Of a DNA stretch of 64,000 bases, positions 43,439 through 52,128 are shown piece after piece; the stretch's first letter is position 1; every line of letters begins with the position of its first letter. This stretch comes from CAZSDP01 sp964605665 (GTDB taxonomy: Bacteria; Planctomycetota; UBA8108; UBA1146): assembly GCA_964605665.1 (NCBI GenBank), contig CAZSDP010000007.1, positions 62,001-126,000 on the forward strand. The letters run 5' to 3'. The notes under the pieces were generated by a model. The model had not been told where the DNA came from. It ran no database searches and was given only the letters and a program-made list of their open reading frames with translations. Position numbers and translations under genes: made by a program.

Positions 43439-44839
43439 ATGAAAAGACTTCTCGATGGGCTGCTCCTGGTGTTGCTGATCGGAACCCCCATCTTTCTCTT
43501 CTTTACTCTTCCAGAGCGCTCAACCTCAGGCTCTTCAGCAGACCTCTCGCGGGAGTTGTCCCTCCCCGATTCAAAGCGAGGTCAGGACCTCGATCCTGGA
43601 CAAGGTCGGGAAGACTCTGCGTCCGATCAGATTGAGGTTCGGGAGCTTCCAAAGTCTCCTTCAGAGTTGGAGATCAACTCTGCTGCAGACCTGGTCTGGG
43701 AGGGCTTTCTCTTTCGAGGTGGCGAGTCCCTTGTGAAAGGTCCGGTCCCTCTCTTTCTCGATGGCGTGCCGGTCCCACTTTGGGCGGATGACAATGGTCG
43801 ATTCCAATTCACGGTGACCGGTCGAGAGCTCGCTCTCGGAGTGCCCGATCTCGGCGGAGAGTTCGACTCGGTCGCGCCTCGGCTTCTGATTGCCAAAGCA
43901 GAAGGGGGAGCTCTTCTCTCGGTGCATCAGTACGTCGGGGTGGAGCAAGGAAAAGTTCTTCCTGACAACTCGCGACTGATCACTCCTCAAAGCGCACTAT
44001 TGGTCCAATTCGACGACGGAGCTTCGCCACATTTACTGGTCCGTGGGGTGGCAGAATTGCCCGACGGAGCAACGGTAGCGGTGAGACTTATCGCTGCCGG
44101 TCACGTGCTCGAATCGACACTGCTGAGGGTTCGAGGACAGAGTTTCTCTGGCGAATTGCCTCTCTCTTCCCGCGACTATCACGCAGGCAGATATCAATTG
44201 CAGTTCGCCTGGGGACCGGGATTGGCCACCAGATCGACCCTCACGGCGATGGGGGATAGCGAATGGGCATTGCTGGACGGCGAGTTCCAGGTCGATGAGG
44301 GGGTGTTCTTTAGCACTCCTGAGGAGGCTCGAAGGCAGAAGCGGATCATTCGAGAGTTTTATCGACGCGCTCTCGAAAACCTCGAGGGGGCCAGAGACTT
44401 CGTGCAGGTTGTGGGCGCAAGGGCGCGGGGGAAACGCAATCGACTGGTCCAAGACCCAGAGCGCGCAGCGCGCTTACGCCGGCACTCCCTCGCTCCTCTA
44501 GAAGGCGAGCTTTTCAATGGCCGGAAGTTGGACAAAGACACTTGGCGACGATTGATCGACGAGAAGCTGCCAGAGGTGGCTCAACCTTATCTCGAGGTTG
44601 AGGAGATGCCATGGTGGCAGAGCCACCCGCAAGCGGCGCACAATCTGGCGATGATGGCGCAACAGCTTCTCAAGTATTCGAAGCTTGAATCGACTCTCGT
44701 CTACCGTCATCTCGGGTGGCGAGCGAGTGTGTCGAACCACGTGCAGAATTTCGACTTCGGTCCCGAAGTCGAAAAGCAGCAGACACTTCTTCGTCTGCAA
44801 AATTTCTCCGATGCGGTCCGAGGGTTCACCGGGCTTTGA
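43439..44839 (+). CDS. Uncharacterised membrane-anchored extracytoplasmic protein
   Basis: 466 residues. A basic start and a hydrophobic helix (about residues 7-24, L-L-L-V-L-L-I-G-T-P-I-F-L-F-F) form a signal anchor; a low-complexity Ser/Asp/Glu linker follows to about residue 75. The middle (80-285) is beta-rich with Ig-like or carboxypeptidase-regulatory-like strands (V-P-L-W-A-D-D-N-G-R-F-Q-F-T-V). The last 170 residues are helical and basic. I do not recognise the family. It is convergent with the next gene, only 6 bp away. Confidence 0.75.
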   Translation: MKRLLDGLLLVLLIGTPIFLFFTLPERSTSGSSADLSRELSLPDSKRGQDLDPGQGREDSASDQIEVRELPKSPSELEINSAADLVWEGFLFRGGESLVKGPVPLFLDGVPVPLWADDNGRFQFTVTGRELALGVPDLGGEFDSVAPRLLIAKAEGGALLSVHQYVGVEQGKVLPDNSRLITPQSALLVQFDDGASPHLLVRGVAELPDGATVAVRLIAAGHVLESTLLRVRGQSFSGELPLSSRDYHAGRYQLQFAWGPGLATRSTLTAMGDSEWALLDGEFQVDEGVFFSTPEEARRQKRIIREFYRRALENLEGARDFVQVVGARARGKRNRLVQDPERAARLRRHSLAPLEGELFNGRKLDKDTWRRLIDEKLPEVAQPYLEVEEMPWWQSHPQAAHNLAMMAQQLLKYSKLESTLVYRHLGWRASVSNHVQNFDFGPEVEKQQTLLRLQNFSDAVRGFTGL

Positions 44840-44845
44840 GGTCGT

Positions 44846-45664
44846 CTAGCTGCTTTTTTCCTTCTCACCGGTGAGGAGAATGTGGCTGTTCTCCTGTAGG
44901 TATTCGATGACCCGTCCTCGATGATCGGTCCAAAGCTTCGCCTTCAGAGCATGGGCCTCAATCTGCCACCGATCTCGCCGTTCATTCCCCTCTCCTTCAG
45001 TCCGTTCGTGGCGAATCGTGTACGGCATCACGCCGTTACTGGTGGGAATGCTCGCGGCGAAGGGAACGAAGAGATTCGCTTTTCCGTCGGGAGCAATCTG
45101 GCGGAGATAAGGCCCGAGAAGTACCCAATGCTCAAAGCACTGGTCGCCGAGGATCCAAATCGGGTCAGCGAGTGGGATCTCGCGACGGTGGAGTTGGGGC
45201 GCATCGTCTTTCCGAGAGAGGGTGGCTTTCCCGTCCTCGAATCGGACGGCGACGTCGGTCGTCTCCTCTCCGAAGATGGAGGCGCTCGTGGTCAGTGTAC
45301 GCCGGTAACGCACCGGTTTCCGGATCGTGTGGTCAGAAAAGCGAATCTCACTCGATCCGGTCAATACTCGCCCTGCTCGGGAGTAATCGAGAGTGCCCCG
45401 GGCGATCAATTGGGGGGCTTTGTCCTCTTGTTGGACGGTTTCCAACCAGAAGATGGTTTTCGCGACTTCAACCCCCTGAAAAATCCATGAATAACTGTAT
45501 TCGACTCCGATTTTGTAGGGGAGCTCCGGCCATGGAGCAGTCTTTCCCTCAGTTTTTTCCTTCTTCTCGTCCTCCGTGGCAGGGTTTTGAGCCGCGATTG
45601 GAAGGGCGTTTGAGAGAAGGATTAAGATGCTTAATAGCAACGACTTAATGGCGATTCTTGGCAT
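44846..45664 (-). CDS. Uncharacterised secreted protein, DUF3108-like
   Basis: 272 residues from ATG 45664, which has GAGGGG upstream. Signal peptide: basic start, L-L-L-S-I-L-I-L-L-S-N-A-L-P, then A-A-Q. After a charged linker the mature protein is beta-rich: G-V-E-Y-S-Y-S-W-I-F-Q-G-V, A-R-G-T-L-D-Y-S-R-A, and a final K-L-W-T-D-H-R-G-R-V-I-E-Y. That order (a sugar- or lipid-like beta-sheet start and a terminal W-x-D-x-x-G-R-V segment) is reminiscent of DUF3108-type periplasmic proteins, but the match is only suggestive. An upstream ATG at 45745 is unlikely, as it would precede the signal by 27 residues. Confidence 0.7.
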   Translation of the reverse strand: MPRIAIKSLLLSILILLSNALPIAAQNPATEDEKKEKTEGKTAPWPELPYKIGVEYSYSWIFQGVEVAKTIFWLETVQQEDKAPQLIARGTLDYSRAGRVLTGSSEIRFSDHTIRKPVRYRRTLTTSASIFGEETTDVAVRFEDGKATLSRKDDAPQLHRREIPLADPIWILGDQCFEHWVLLGPYLRQIAPDGKANLFVPFAASIPTSNGVMPYTIRHERTEGEGNERRDRWQIEAHALKAKLWTDHRGRVIEYLQENSHILLTGEKEKSS

Positions 45665-46639
45665 TGGTGAACCCCTCGCAGTTCCTGCTGATGCACATGC
45701 TGAGTCTGAATGCGTGAGCGGTCTTCCCAACGGAGGGGATCTCAAAGCGTAATGGATCAGTACGATTCATAAGGGATCTTTACTTCGAATTCAGAGGAAG
45801 AGCCAGTGAATCGGCTCCACCGATTTTCCGGAGTAAAGCGAACCCAAGACGCTTTGAGGATTTCCAAGTCTGAGCGAAGGACGTTTTCGCACCGCTGAGG
45901 ACGTCGTCACTCTCGGATGAAACGACTGCGGGACCACTTTTGATCCGCATTGGGCAGTTTTGCCTGAAATCAGGAGCGAATACCTCAATTGCTCACTTTT
46001 TGACTGGCCGCTGATTCAAGTCTTCCCCTTGGGAGGCTTGTTAAGACGGGTTTCCCCAGCGATTGGTGTCCGACACCAATCGGTCGTGGGTGAAGTGTCA
46101 CAGGAAATTCCTGAGTCTGAGTTCTGGATCTCCAAGAGGATTCGGGAAAGGGCTCTCGAAGGCGCTCGCGAGCAAATGGGGTTCTTGGTGATTCTTTCAC
46201 CGAGAATCGACGCAAGCGGAGCGAGGCTTGCTGAACCTTCTCGGGAAGGTGCGCGGATGGTCGGCTTCTTCTCGAGAAGCCGTAACTGCTTGAGGAGAGC
46301 AGACGCGCCTGAAGAGAGGGACCGACCACTGGTCCTTGCAGGGCCGGTGAGAGTTAGATTTGAGTGACCGTTTCTGGAGGATCACCTTCCTCGGAGATTG
46401 GTGACGAAGGATGGATGCCATAGCTGAGAACGAGTGCTTTGGGCCCGATCGATGGCCCTGAGTCGGTTCAATTTCAGCGCCGCTGGATGGTGCGGTTTAT
46501 GGCGGGTTCGAGCACAGATCGAGGTCAACCGAAGCGAGTCTTCGGTAGACGGGTTTCCTCTGGATGGGTCGATGACCCTTTCTCAGTGGCGATCCGATCG
46601 ACTCTCTCTTAGCTCGGACGAAAGAGAGCAGGGAGGCCT
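45665..46639. other. Long divergent non-coding region
   Basis: About 970 bp between divergent genes, the longest non-coding stretch of the window. Short open frames exist on both strands, but none has a ribosome binding site plus recognisable protein sequence. The centre (46061-46335) is packed with inverted repeats and is described separately. Outside it there are small hairpins such as AATCGG-CTCCA-CCGATT near 45813 and GGGTC-GAT-GACCC near 46566. Confidence 0.5.
46061..46335. other. Hairpin-dense element, candidate structured RNA
   Basis: Seven inverted repeats follow one another: GATTGGTGT-CCG-ACACCAATC (46061-46081), CAGGAAATTCCTG (46101-46113), TTCTTGGTGA-TTCTT-TCACCGAGAA (46182-46206, one wobble), GCAAGC...GCTTGC (46212-46231), ACCTTC-TCGG-GAAGGT (46235-46250), GGCTTCT-TCTCG-AGAAGCC (46263-46281) and GGACC...GGTCC (46319-46335). 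Such density is unusual for plain spacer DNA and suggests a folded transcript, though strand and boundaries are unknown. I found no match to tmRNA, RNase P, 6S or SRP signatures. Confidence 0.45.
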
Positions 46640-47662
46640 ATGCGCCGCGACCTTTCTTTGATTCGACGCCTCGAGAAAATTGAAAAGGAAATGGGCTACT
46701 GTCAGATCAAGCTCGAAAAAGAGCAGCGTCTGTCGATCCAGGCCCGTTTTTTGTCGATCTGCGCGACTCAGCTTTCTGAGGCGGTGGATCGCTATTCGTC
46801 TGCAGTGGTGGAAGAAGAACTCCACGGGAATCGACTGGGGACGCTCTCATTCCGAGAGGTTCAGATTGAGGTTTCCACCGGTGTTCGCTCTGAGTTGGTC
46901 CATGGACTCCGTGACAGATTCCGCGCGGTGGGGCTGGTGCACCCACTGAAAGAAGAGCTGGAAGTCACTCAGCGAGAACTGGAAGATATTGAGAAGAAGC
47001 TCGCCACTTTTTCCGCATTCCACCAAAAGAAGCAAGGATTAGAGAAGGAGCGCCGCCACGCTTTGCTCGGTTTCGAGATGAACGGCGAAGAGCCGATCAT
47101 TGGGATTTCCAGGGAGTTTGAAGAGACGGAACAAAACTGGAATGTTCTGACCGAAGACTTGATGAACTATGACGATGCTCTCTTCCACCTCGGCAGGGCA
47201 GTCGACTATCTGACCTCCGCGCGAAATTTCGTTCTCAGTTCACGGAGCCAATTCTTGGTCGAAGACTGGATTGCGAACGGATATCTGATCGATCTCTTCA
47301 AGCACAGCACCGTGGGGCGAACCAAAGAGATGATCGAAGGAGCTGACCGCAACCTCAAGCTCGGGTTGAGGGAATTGATCTGTCTCGAAGATTTCTCCGC
47401 CGAGCTCGTCGACTTTGAGCAGCTGAGTTTGCCATTTGTAGACGCCTTGTTCGACGATCTATTCATGGAGGGGCGACTGACCTCGAGCCTGAAATTGATC
47501 GAGAAGAGGCTGGAACGCACCGCGCAGCTTCGAGACGCGTTGGAAGAAACGCGGGAGGCGGTGTTTCTCCGACAGTCGAAGCATGAAGAGACCCGCGAAC
47601 GACTCTTTTTGCAGATCGGCGATGAACGGCGCAAACTGACCCTCGCTCCACCGAGAGCCTAG
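46640..47662 (+). CDS. Coiled-coil protein of unknown function
   Basis: 340 residues, highly charged and almost wholly helical. Heptad-like stretches occur at about 8-35, 105-140 (L-E-V-T-Q-R-E-L-E-D-I-E-K-K-L) and 280-330. No signal peptide, membrane span or Cys-based motif; only scattered cysteines. GGGAGG precedes the ATG. It may be a cytoplasmic structural or scaffold protein. Convergent with the ThiF-like gene. No family recognised. Confidence 0.7.
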   Translation: MRRDLSLIRRLEKIEKEMGYCQIKLEKEQRLSIQARFLSICATQLSEAVDRYSSAVVEEELHGNRLGTLSFREVQIEVSTGVRSELVHGLRDRFRAVGLVHPLKEELEVTQRELEDIEKKLATFSAFHQKKQGLEKERRHALLGFEMNGEEPIIGISREFEETEQNWNVLTEDLMNYDDALFHLGRAVDYLTSARNFVLSSRSQFLVEDWIANGYLIDLFKHSTVGRTKEMIEGADRNLKLGLRELICLEDFSAELVDFEQLSLPFVDALFDDLFMEGRLTSSLKLIEKRLERTAQLRDALEETREAVFLRQSKHEETRERLFLQIGDERRKLTLAPPRA

Positions 47663-47722
47663 AGCGACTTGTGTCGGGAGCTCGTTGGGGGACAACATTC
47701 AGGGTTGTCCCCGAAGCTTGAC

Positions 47723-48730
47723 TCACTCGAAGATCAAGCTCTGCAGTCGATCCTCTGACGTGCACAACTCAGAGAGTGGTCCGTAGATCACCCGACCATC
47801 GGGAAAGACCACAAGAGATTCCTCTCCGAGGCGAGCTCTCGTGATCGATCGTTCGACCTGAACTTCCCAACCCTCATTTCGACCCAAAAGTCGAGACGCC
47901 AAGGTCTCTGGGCTGCGCTCGGTCCACCCTTCGAGACGGCTCTGACCGCAAACTGCCCGGAATTGACCGGAATTGCGGAGCGAAGAGGAGCCCGGGGCAC
48001 AGACTGGGCAGGCAGGATCTGAGGTGAGTGTGCTGACTTTCGGTGTTGAATCTCCCAACCGCGCACGGGTCAGCAAGACGTCCGATCCTTCGGCGTCGTT
48101 TGGAGCGCAGATCCACCGATGCAACGTCGCGACCGCAAGTGCGGCCGCGAGTTGGGTGGTGGCGGGGAAGACCCCTTTCGATTCACACGTTCCGATCGCC
48201 GAGAGCGGGGGATCTTCGGGTATGTAGCAACGGAAGCACGGTGACCCGACGTTCCAGAATGGGAGCACGATCGCCAAGTCTTCGATCGCTGCGGTGTGGA
48301 TCCACGGGCGCCCGCTGGTACGGCATGCTTCATTGATCCACCCTCGCGCTGCGAGGTGGTCGGTGGCGTCGATCACAACATCCGCCGCCTCGATCCAGCG
48401 CAGAGCATTGCCGGGATTCAAACTCTCCGAGTGAGCGTTGATTCGAGTCCGCCCCCCGATCCGCGAGAGCTCTCTCTGAGCGACCGCAGATTTGCTGAGA
48501 TTCTGTTCGACGTCTTCGGGGTAGTAGAGGATCTGTCGCGGTAGGTCCGCCTCGGAGATGCTATCGGGATCGAGCATGGTTAGCTCCCCGACCCCACCTC
48601 GCACCAGCGCTTGTGCGATGGGAGTTCCTGTCCCACCGAGTCCGACGAGGAGAACCTGAAGCTCGCTGAACACTCGATCGAAGTCTGGCCCCGCGGGAGT
48701 GACTCGTTGCGTCCGGATGTATCGGTTCAT
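47723..48730 (-). CDS. ThiF/MoeB/HesA-family E1-like adenylyltransferase
   Basis: 335 residues. The E1-like domain has the nucleotide loop V-G-L-G-G-T-G-T-P near residues 28-36, D-P-D-S-I-S-E-A-D-L-P-R-Q (the family D...N-x-x-R-Q region), a conserved lysine in S-K-S-A, and D-A-T-D-H near 118-122. Two CxxC pairs, C-F-R-C and C-P-V-C, form the structural zinc site. The adenylation core therefore looks intact. No ThiS, MoaD, ubiquitin-like or JAB protease gene is nearby, so the substrate is unknown. About 80 extra C-terminal residues are not recognised. Start ATG 48730 follows GGGGAG. Confidence 0.85.
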   Translation of the reverse strand: MNRYIRTQRVTPAGPDFDRVFSELQVLLVGLGGTGTPIAQALVRGGVGELTMLDPDSISEADLPRQILYYPEDVEQNLSKSAVAQRELSRIGGRTRINAHSESLNPGNALRWIEAADVVIDATDHLAARGWINEACRTSGRPWIHTAAIEDLAIVLPFWNVGSPCFRCYIPEDPPLSAIGTCESKGVFPATTQLAAALAVATLHRWICAPNDAEGSDVLLTRARLGDSTPKVSTLTSDPACPVCAPGSSSLRNSGQFRAVCGQSRLEGWTERSPETLASRLLGRNEGWEVQVERSITRARLGEESLVVFPDGRVIYGPLSELCTSEDRLQSLIFE

Positions 48731-48887
48731 GAGAACTCCCCGTCTAGAGATCAACTCTTCTATGGTGATTCTAGGCAGAGGGGACCGATCTCACGAGGGG
48801 TGATTCGCACACTTCGACGGGAAACTCCGGGATGCTCAGTCGGTCACGACGCTGGTGCCGTCAAATCGTCGGCATCGAGCGGCTCAG

Positions 48888-49745
48888 TTAGGGAAGATCG
48901 AAATCGGACTCTTTCGCCAAAGCGAGGATCGATTGCTTCATCTGATCGATCGAAGACTCCAACTGATCGGAGCGTTGCCGGCTCTCTTCGAGATGGTCGT
49001 TGAGTGTGCGGACCAAGAGCGAGAAGTCGCGTTTGAGGCTCGAAATCTCCTTCTGAGTCGGCTCCACCGATGATGTCGAAGTGATCGCTTCCCAGAGATC
49101 TGTCAGCTTCGCCTCGATCTGGGGGAGTCGCGTGCTCAGGCTGGAGAGATCAGCTTGGTCTCCCGCAGCTGTGCCGGAGACATTTTCGGTACTGCTCCGA
49201 TCTTCCAGGGCTCCTGCGAGCCTCTGCTCGATTTCTGTGAGTCTGGCGTCGATTGGTTGTAGGGACGAGTGGAGCAGTGGTGCGAATGGCTCAGCAGCTG
49301 GAGAAGAGAGTTCCACCTGCTCAGCGAGGTGCTGGAGCCGCTCGAGGAGTTCTGAGGGCGTCGTGGAGGGGGCCGCCTCGGAGAGTGCCTGGAGGCGCTG
49401 TTCGATGGCGTCGAGGCGATCGAGGATCGGAGTGAGATCAAGATCGGGCTCAGAGATCTCTCGGACGATTGGGGTACCCGCTGAGATCGGTGAATTTTCT
49501 TCCCCAGCATCGGTCGATCGCGCGTTGAGTGGGGTGGCCTCGACCTCGGCATACCTCGCTTCGATCGAGGCGATGAGCCGCTCCTGGGTGGTCTGGAGTC
49601 GAGTTTCGATGAGGTTGGCGGCAGCTGCGAGGAGATCCTCTGCGCAATCGGAGGAGGCGTTGAGGTCGCGAATCTGCTCGGGAGTCTCTGATTTGCGGGC
49701 CTCCTGGGCCTGTCGGATCTCTGCGATCAGTCGTTCCTTGGTCAT
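48888..49745 (-). CDS. Acidic coiled-coil protein
   Basis: 285 residues from ATG 49745, preceded by AAGGGG at the usual distance. It is very rich in E, L, A, S and R, with long heptad stretches: I-L-D-R-L-D-A-I-E-Q-R-L near 115, R-L-T-E-I-E-Q-R-L near 175, and a C-terminal helix from about 235. There is no signal peptide or membrane span. It is on the same strand as the ThiF-like gene 157 bp downstream and may be cotranscribed with it. No function recognised. Confidence 0.7.
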   Translation of the reverse strand: MTKERLIAEIRQAQEARKSETPEQIRDLNASSDCAEDLLAAAANLIETRLQTTQERLIASIEARYAEVEATPLNARSTDAGEENSPISAGTPIVREISEPDLDLTPILDRLDAIEQRLQALSEAAPSTTPSELLERLQHLAEQVELSSPAAEPFAPLLHSSLQPIDARLTEIEQRLAGALEDRSSTENVSGTAAGDQADLSSLSTRLPQIEAKLTDLWEAITSTSSVEPTQKEISSLKRDFSLLVRTLNDHLEESRQRSDQLESSIDQMKQSILALAKESDFDLP

Positions 49746-49922
49746 TCTCGTTTCCCCTTTTCGGTGGGGTCGACTCTCTTGCATCCAAAGTGAGAGACGG
49801 GTGTCATCTTCTCTCTGAGCGCTTCCGTTGGCTTCTCAGGTCCAAAAACTTCGGCTCGCTCTGAGGGCTCACCCGGCGGGATGACCGTGCACCGGTCTCG
49901 TGGAGAACCAAAGAAAGGTACG

Positions 49923-50579
49923 ATGCCCCCCATGGCTGGACCACTTCCTGGAAGCGTACTCTCCGACCCGACGGTGCTCTTCTGGGGTATTTTTGGCGGC
50001 TTTCTTCTCGGAAGTGTGCCCTTCTCCTTTCTCCTCGGCCGGGTCCGAGGAATCGATCTCCGGGAAGTCGGAAGTGGAAATGTCGGAGCCACGAACTTGG
50101 GTCGAAATGCGGGATTCCTTTGGGGGGTGGGTGCCTTCCTTCTCGACGCCGCAAAAGGCGCCGTTCCTCCCCTGATCATTCGAGAGTTTGGTGGGGTGGA
50201 GGGAGTCGCAATTCTCGCAGGGGGGGCCGCGGTGTTGGGTCATTGTTATTCCCCTTGGCTGAAATTCGCCGGTGGGAAGGGTGTGGCGACGATGGCGGGG
50301 CTGGTGGTCGTGGCGGCAGCACCGTTGGCTGGAATCCTTCTTGTCGTCTGGGGTGTCGTCGTGTCTCTGAGCAGAAACATTGGTCTCGCTTCGGTTTGTG
50401 CGGCGGCGGTCGCATTCGGTCTCGGGAATTGGCTGCTCTTCTCGACCGAGACTTTCCCGGCGGCGATCGCGACCTCAAGTCCTTGGCTGGGGGGATTGTT
50501 GATCACGCTTTCATTGCTCGTGGTCCACCGTCACCGCAGCAATCTTCAAGAATTGTTGGAGCGAAGGGAGTCGCGATGA
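49923..50579 (+). CDS. plsY: Acyl-phosphate:glycerol-3-phosphate acyltransferase
   Basis: 218-residue integral membrane enzyme that makes 1-acyl-glycerol 3-phosphate from acyl phosphate. Family motifs: G-S-V-P-F-S-F-L-L-G-R near residue 28, the G-S-G-N-V-G-A-T-N motif near 49-57, and K-F-A-G-G-K-G-V-A-T near 115-124. About five hydrophobic segments. ATG 49923 has AAAGG six bases upstream. It overlaps gpsA by ATGA, the common plsY-gpsA arrangement, so substrate formation and use are coded together. Confidence 0.95.
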   Translation: MPPMAGPLPGSVLSDPTVLFWGIFGGFLLGSVPFSFLLGRVRGIDLREVGSGNVGATNLGRNAGFLWGVGAFLLDAAKGAVPPLIIREFGGVEGVAILAGGAAVLGHCYSPWLKFAGGKGVATMAGLVVVAAAPLAGILLVVWGVVVSLSRNIGLASVCAAAVAFGLGNWLLFSTETFPAAIATSSPWLGGLLITLSLLVVHRHRSNLQELLERRESR

Positions 50580-51553
50580 GTGCTCTCGTGATCGGTTCAG
50601 GTACCTGGGGGACCGCATTGGCGGCAGTTCTCGCTCGGTCTGGAAGACCGGTCACTCTTCTTTGTCGCCGAGCGGAGGTCGCGGAGGCAGTTGCACAGCG
50701 GCAACATCCCTCATTTGCGAACCAGGTGATCCCCGCCGGGATCGAAACTCGGATCTTCGGTGATGCGCTGCCAGAGACTGAGTTCGTGATCTCGACGATT
50801 CCCACCCAAAAGCTCAGAACGACGATGGAGCAATTGAGAGGCACTCTACCTCTCGATGTCCCTTGGGTTTCAGGCTCGAAAGGGCTGGAGGTCGGAACTC
50901 AGAAACTCCCCAGCAAGATCCTCAAGGAGTGCGGGGTTTCGGCCTCGGTCGCGGTCCTTTCCGGGCCGAGCCACGCGGAAGAGGTAATTCGGGAAGTCCC
51001 GACGGCAGTGTCGCTTGGCGATCGTGACCCCGCGCGTGGGGAGTGTTTGCAACGAGCGATCGCTGACCGCACTTTTCGGGTTTACACAAACTCCGATAGC
51101 ACCGGGGTCGAGTGGGGTGGGGTCCTGAAAAACGTCGTTGCCATCGCGAGCGGTATTGCTATCGGTCTAGGATTCGGGGACAACACCCAAGCCGCGTTGG
51201 TCGCCCGCGGCGCGGTCGAGATGGCGAGACTCGGAGCCGATCTCGGGGGTCACCGCGAGACCTTTGGTGGGTTGTCCGGAGTTGGCGATCTGATCGTGAC
51301 GTGTTTCAGCGAGCACTCACGGAACCGTACCTTCGGAACGCGTGTGGGTCTTGGAGACGATCCGAAGGATCTCCTTGCGAATGCCTCTCAGGTTGTCGAG
51401 GGAGTTCACACCGCTCGGGCGGTGCACGAGTTGCGTGAGACGAGATCGGTGGAGATGCCGATTGCTGAGGAAGTTTTTCGCATCGTCCATGAGGGTCGCA
51501 ATGCCGCCGAGGGAGTCCAAGCTCTTCTCGAACGGCCCCTGAAAGAGGAGTGA
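50576..51553 (+). CDS. gpsA: Glycerol-3-phosphate dehydrogenase [NAD(P)+]
   Basis: 325 residues. Reduces dihydroxyacetone phosphate to sn-glycerol 3-phosphate for phospholipids. The Rossmann loop G-S-G-T-W-G-T-A-L-A is at residues 7-16, the I-S-T-I-P-T-Q loop near 74, V-S-G-S-K-G-L near 100, L-S-G-P-S-H-A-E-E-V near 128, the catalytic Lys in G-V-L-K-N-V-V-A-I-A-S-G near 182 and the T-F-G-G-L-S-G-V-G-D-L-I-V-T-C motif near 232. AAGGGAG precedes the ATG, which overlaps the plsY stop. A longer open frame upstream lies inside plsY and is rejected. Confidence 0.97.
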   Translation: MSALVIGSGTWGTALAAVLARSGRPVTLLCRRAEVAEAVAQRQHPSFANQVIPAGIETRIFGDALPETEFVISTIPTQKLRTTMEQLRGTLPLDVPWVSGSKGLEVGTQKLPSKILKECGVSASVAVLSGPSHAEEVIREVPTAVSLGDRDPARGECLQRAIADRTFRVYTNSDSTGVEWGGVLKNVVAIASGIAIGLGFGDNTQAALVARGAVEMARLGADLGGHRETFGGLSGVGDLIVTCFSEHSRNRTFGTRVGLGDDPKDLLANASQVVEGVHTARAVHELRETRSVEMPIAEEVFRIVHEGRNAAEGVQALLERPLKEE

Positions 51554-51622
51554 TCTTCGACTTGGCATGAAGCCGATCGGTTCTACCGTCGGGAGTGAAG
51601 TCAACGCGAGAGCAGGTTTGGG

Positions 51623-51931
51623 ATGAAGTATGTGGTCGGGATCGTTCCACCGCCTGCCCTTGAGATGGTCAGAGAGGCGCTCGAGAGCGCGGAGATCTAC
51701 CGGTTGACCATCTCGGAAGTGGAGGTGGCTCAGCCAGCGGATGAGGCTCCTCCGGCGGGATTTGCCCGAGGACTTCGTCTCGAGATTGCGGTGAATGATG
51801 ATTTCTTGCAACCTGCGTTGGACGCCTTTGCCAAGGCTCGAGAAGCGGGGCATCCGACCACGGTAACGGTGTTGCCCGTCGAAGATACAGTTCGCATTCG
51901 AACTGGTGAACGTGGCCCGGAAGCGATCTGA
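51623..51931 (+). CDS. PII-like protein (GlnB superfamily) with reduced loops
   Basis: 102 residues against 112 for GlnB. The ferredoxin-like core fits: V-V-G-I-V-P-P-P-A-L-E-M-V near the start, Y-R-L-T-I-S-E-V-E, L-R-L-E-I-A-V, and the C-terminal V-E-D-T-V-R-I-R-T-G-E-R-G (C-loop) that is highly typical of PII. The T-loop is shortened and lacks the uridylylated tyrosine; the B-loop T-G-x-x-G-D-G-K is replaced by E-A-G-H-P-T-T-V. Normal ATP and 2-oxoglutarate sensing is therefore doubtful. It lies 197 bp before glnA, which supports a nitrogen-related role. Confidence 0.8.
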   Translation: MKYVVGIVPPPALEMVREALESAEIYRLTISEVEVAQPADEAPPAGFARGLRLEIAVNDDFLQPALDAFAKAREAGHPTTVTVLPVEDTVRIRTGERGPEAI

Positions 51932-52128
51932 AAAAAGAGACGCGAGGTGCGCGGCATCTCGTTCATTGGATGAAATGGGGGAGCCGACTCTCTGTCGAAC
52001 GGTCGAAGGACCGGCGTGCGGGACGCATTCGATGGGGGAGCGGTTGACGGCGTAGGATTCGGTGAAACCGATCGGAAGAGATCCTTGATGGGATTCTTTT
52101 CCGAGCAACGTTGAACGGGGGAACGGTC

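Noticed and set aside
45960..46367. Open frames of about 115-135 codons on both strands of the long non-coding region
   Set aside because: No Shine-Dalgarno, no recognisable motif, and the sequence is dominated by inverted repeats, which better fit RNA structure.
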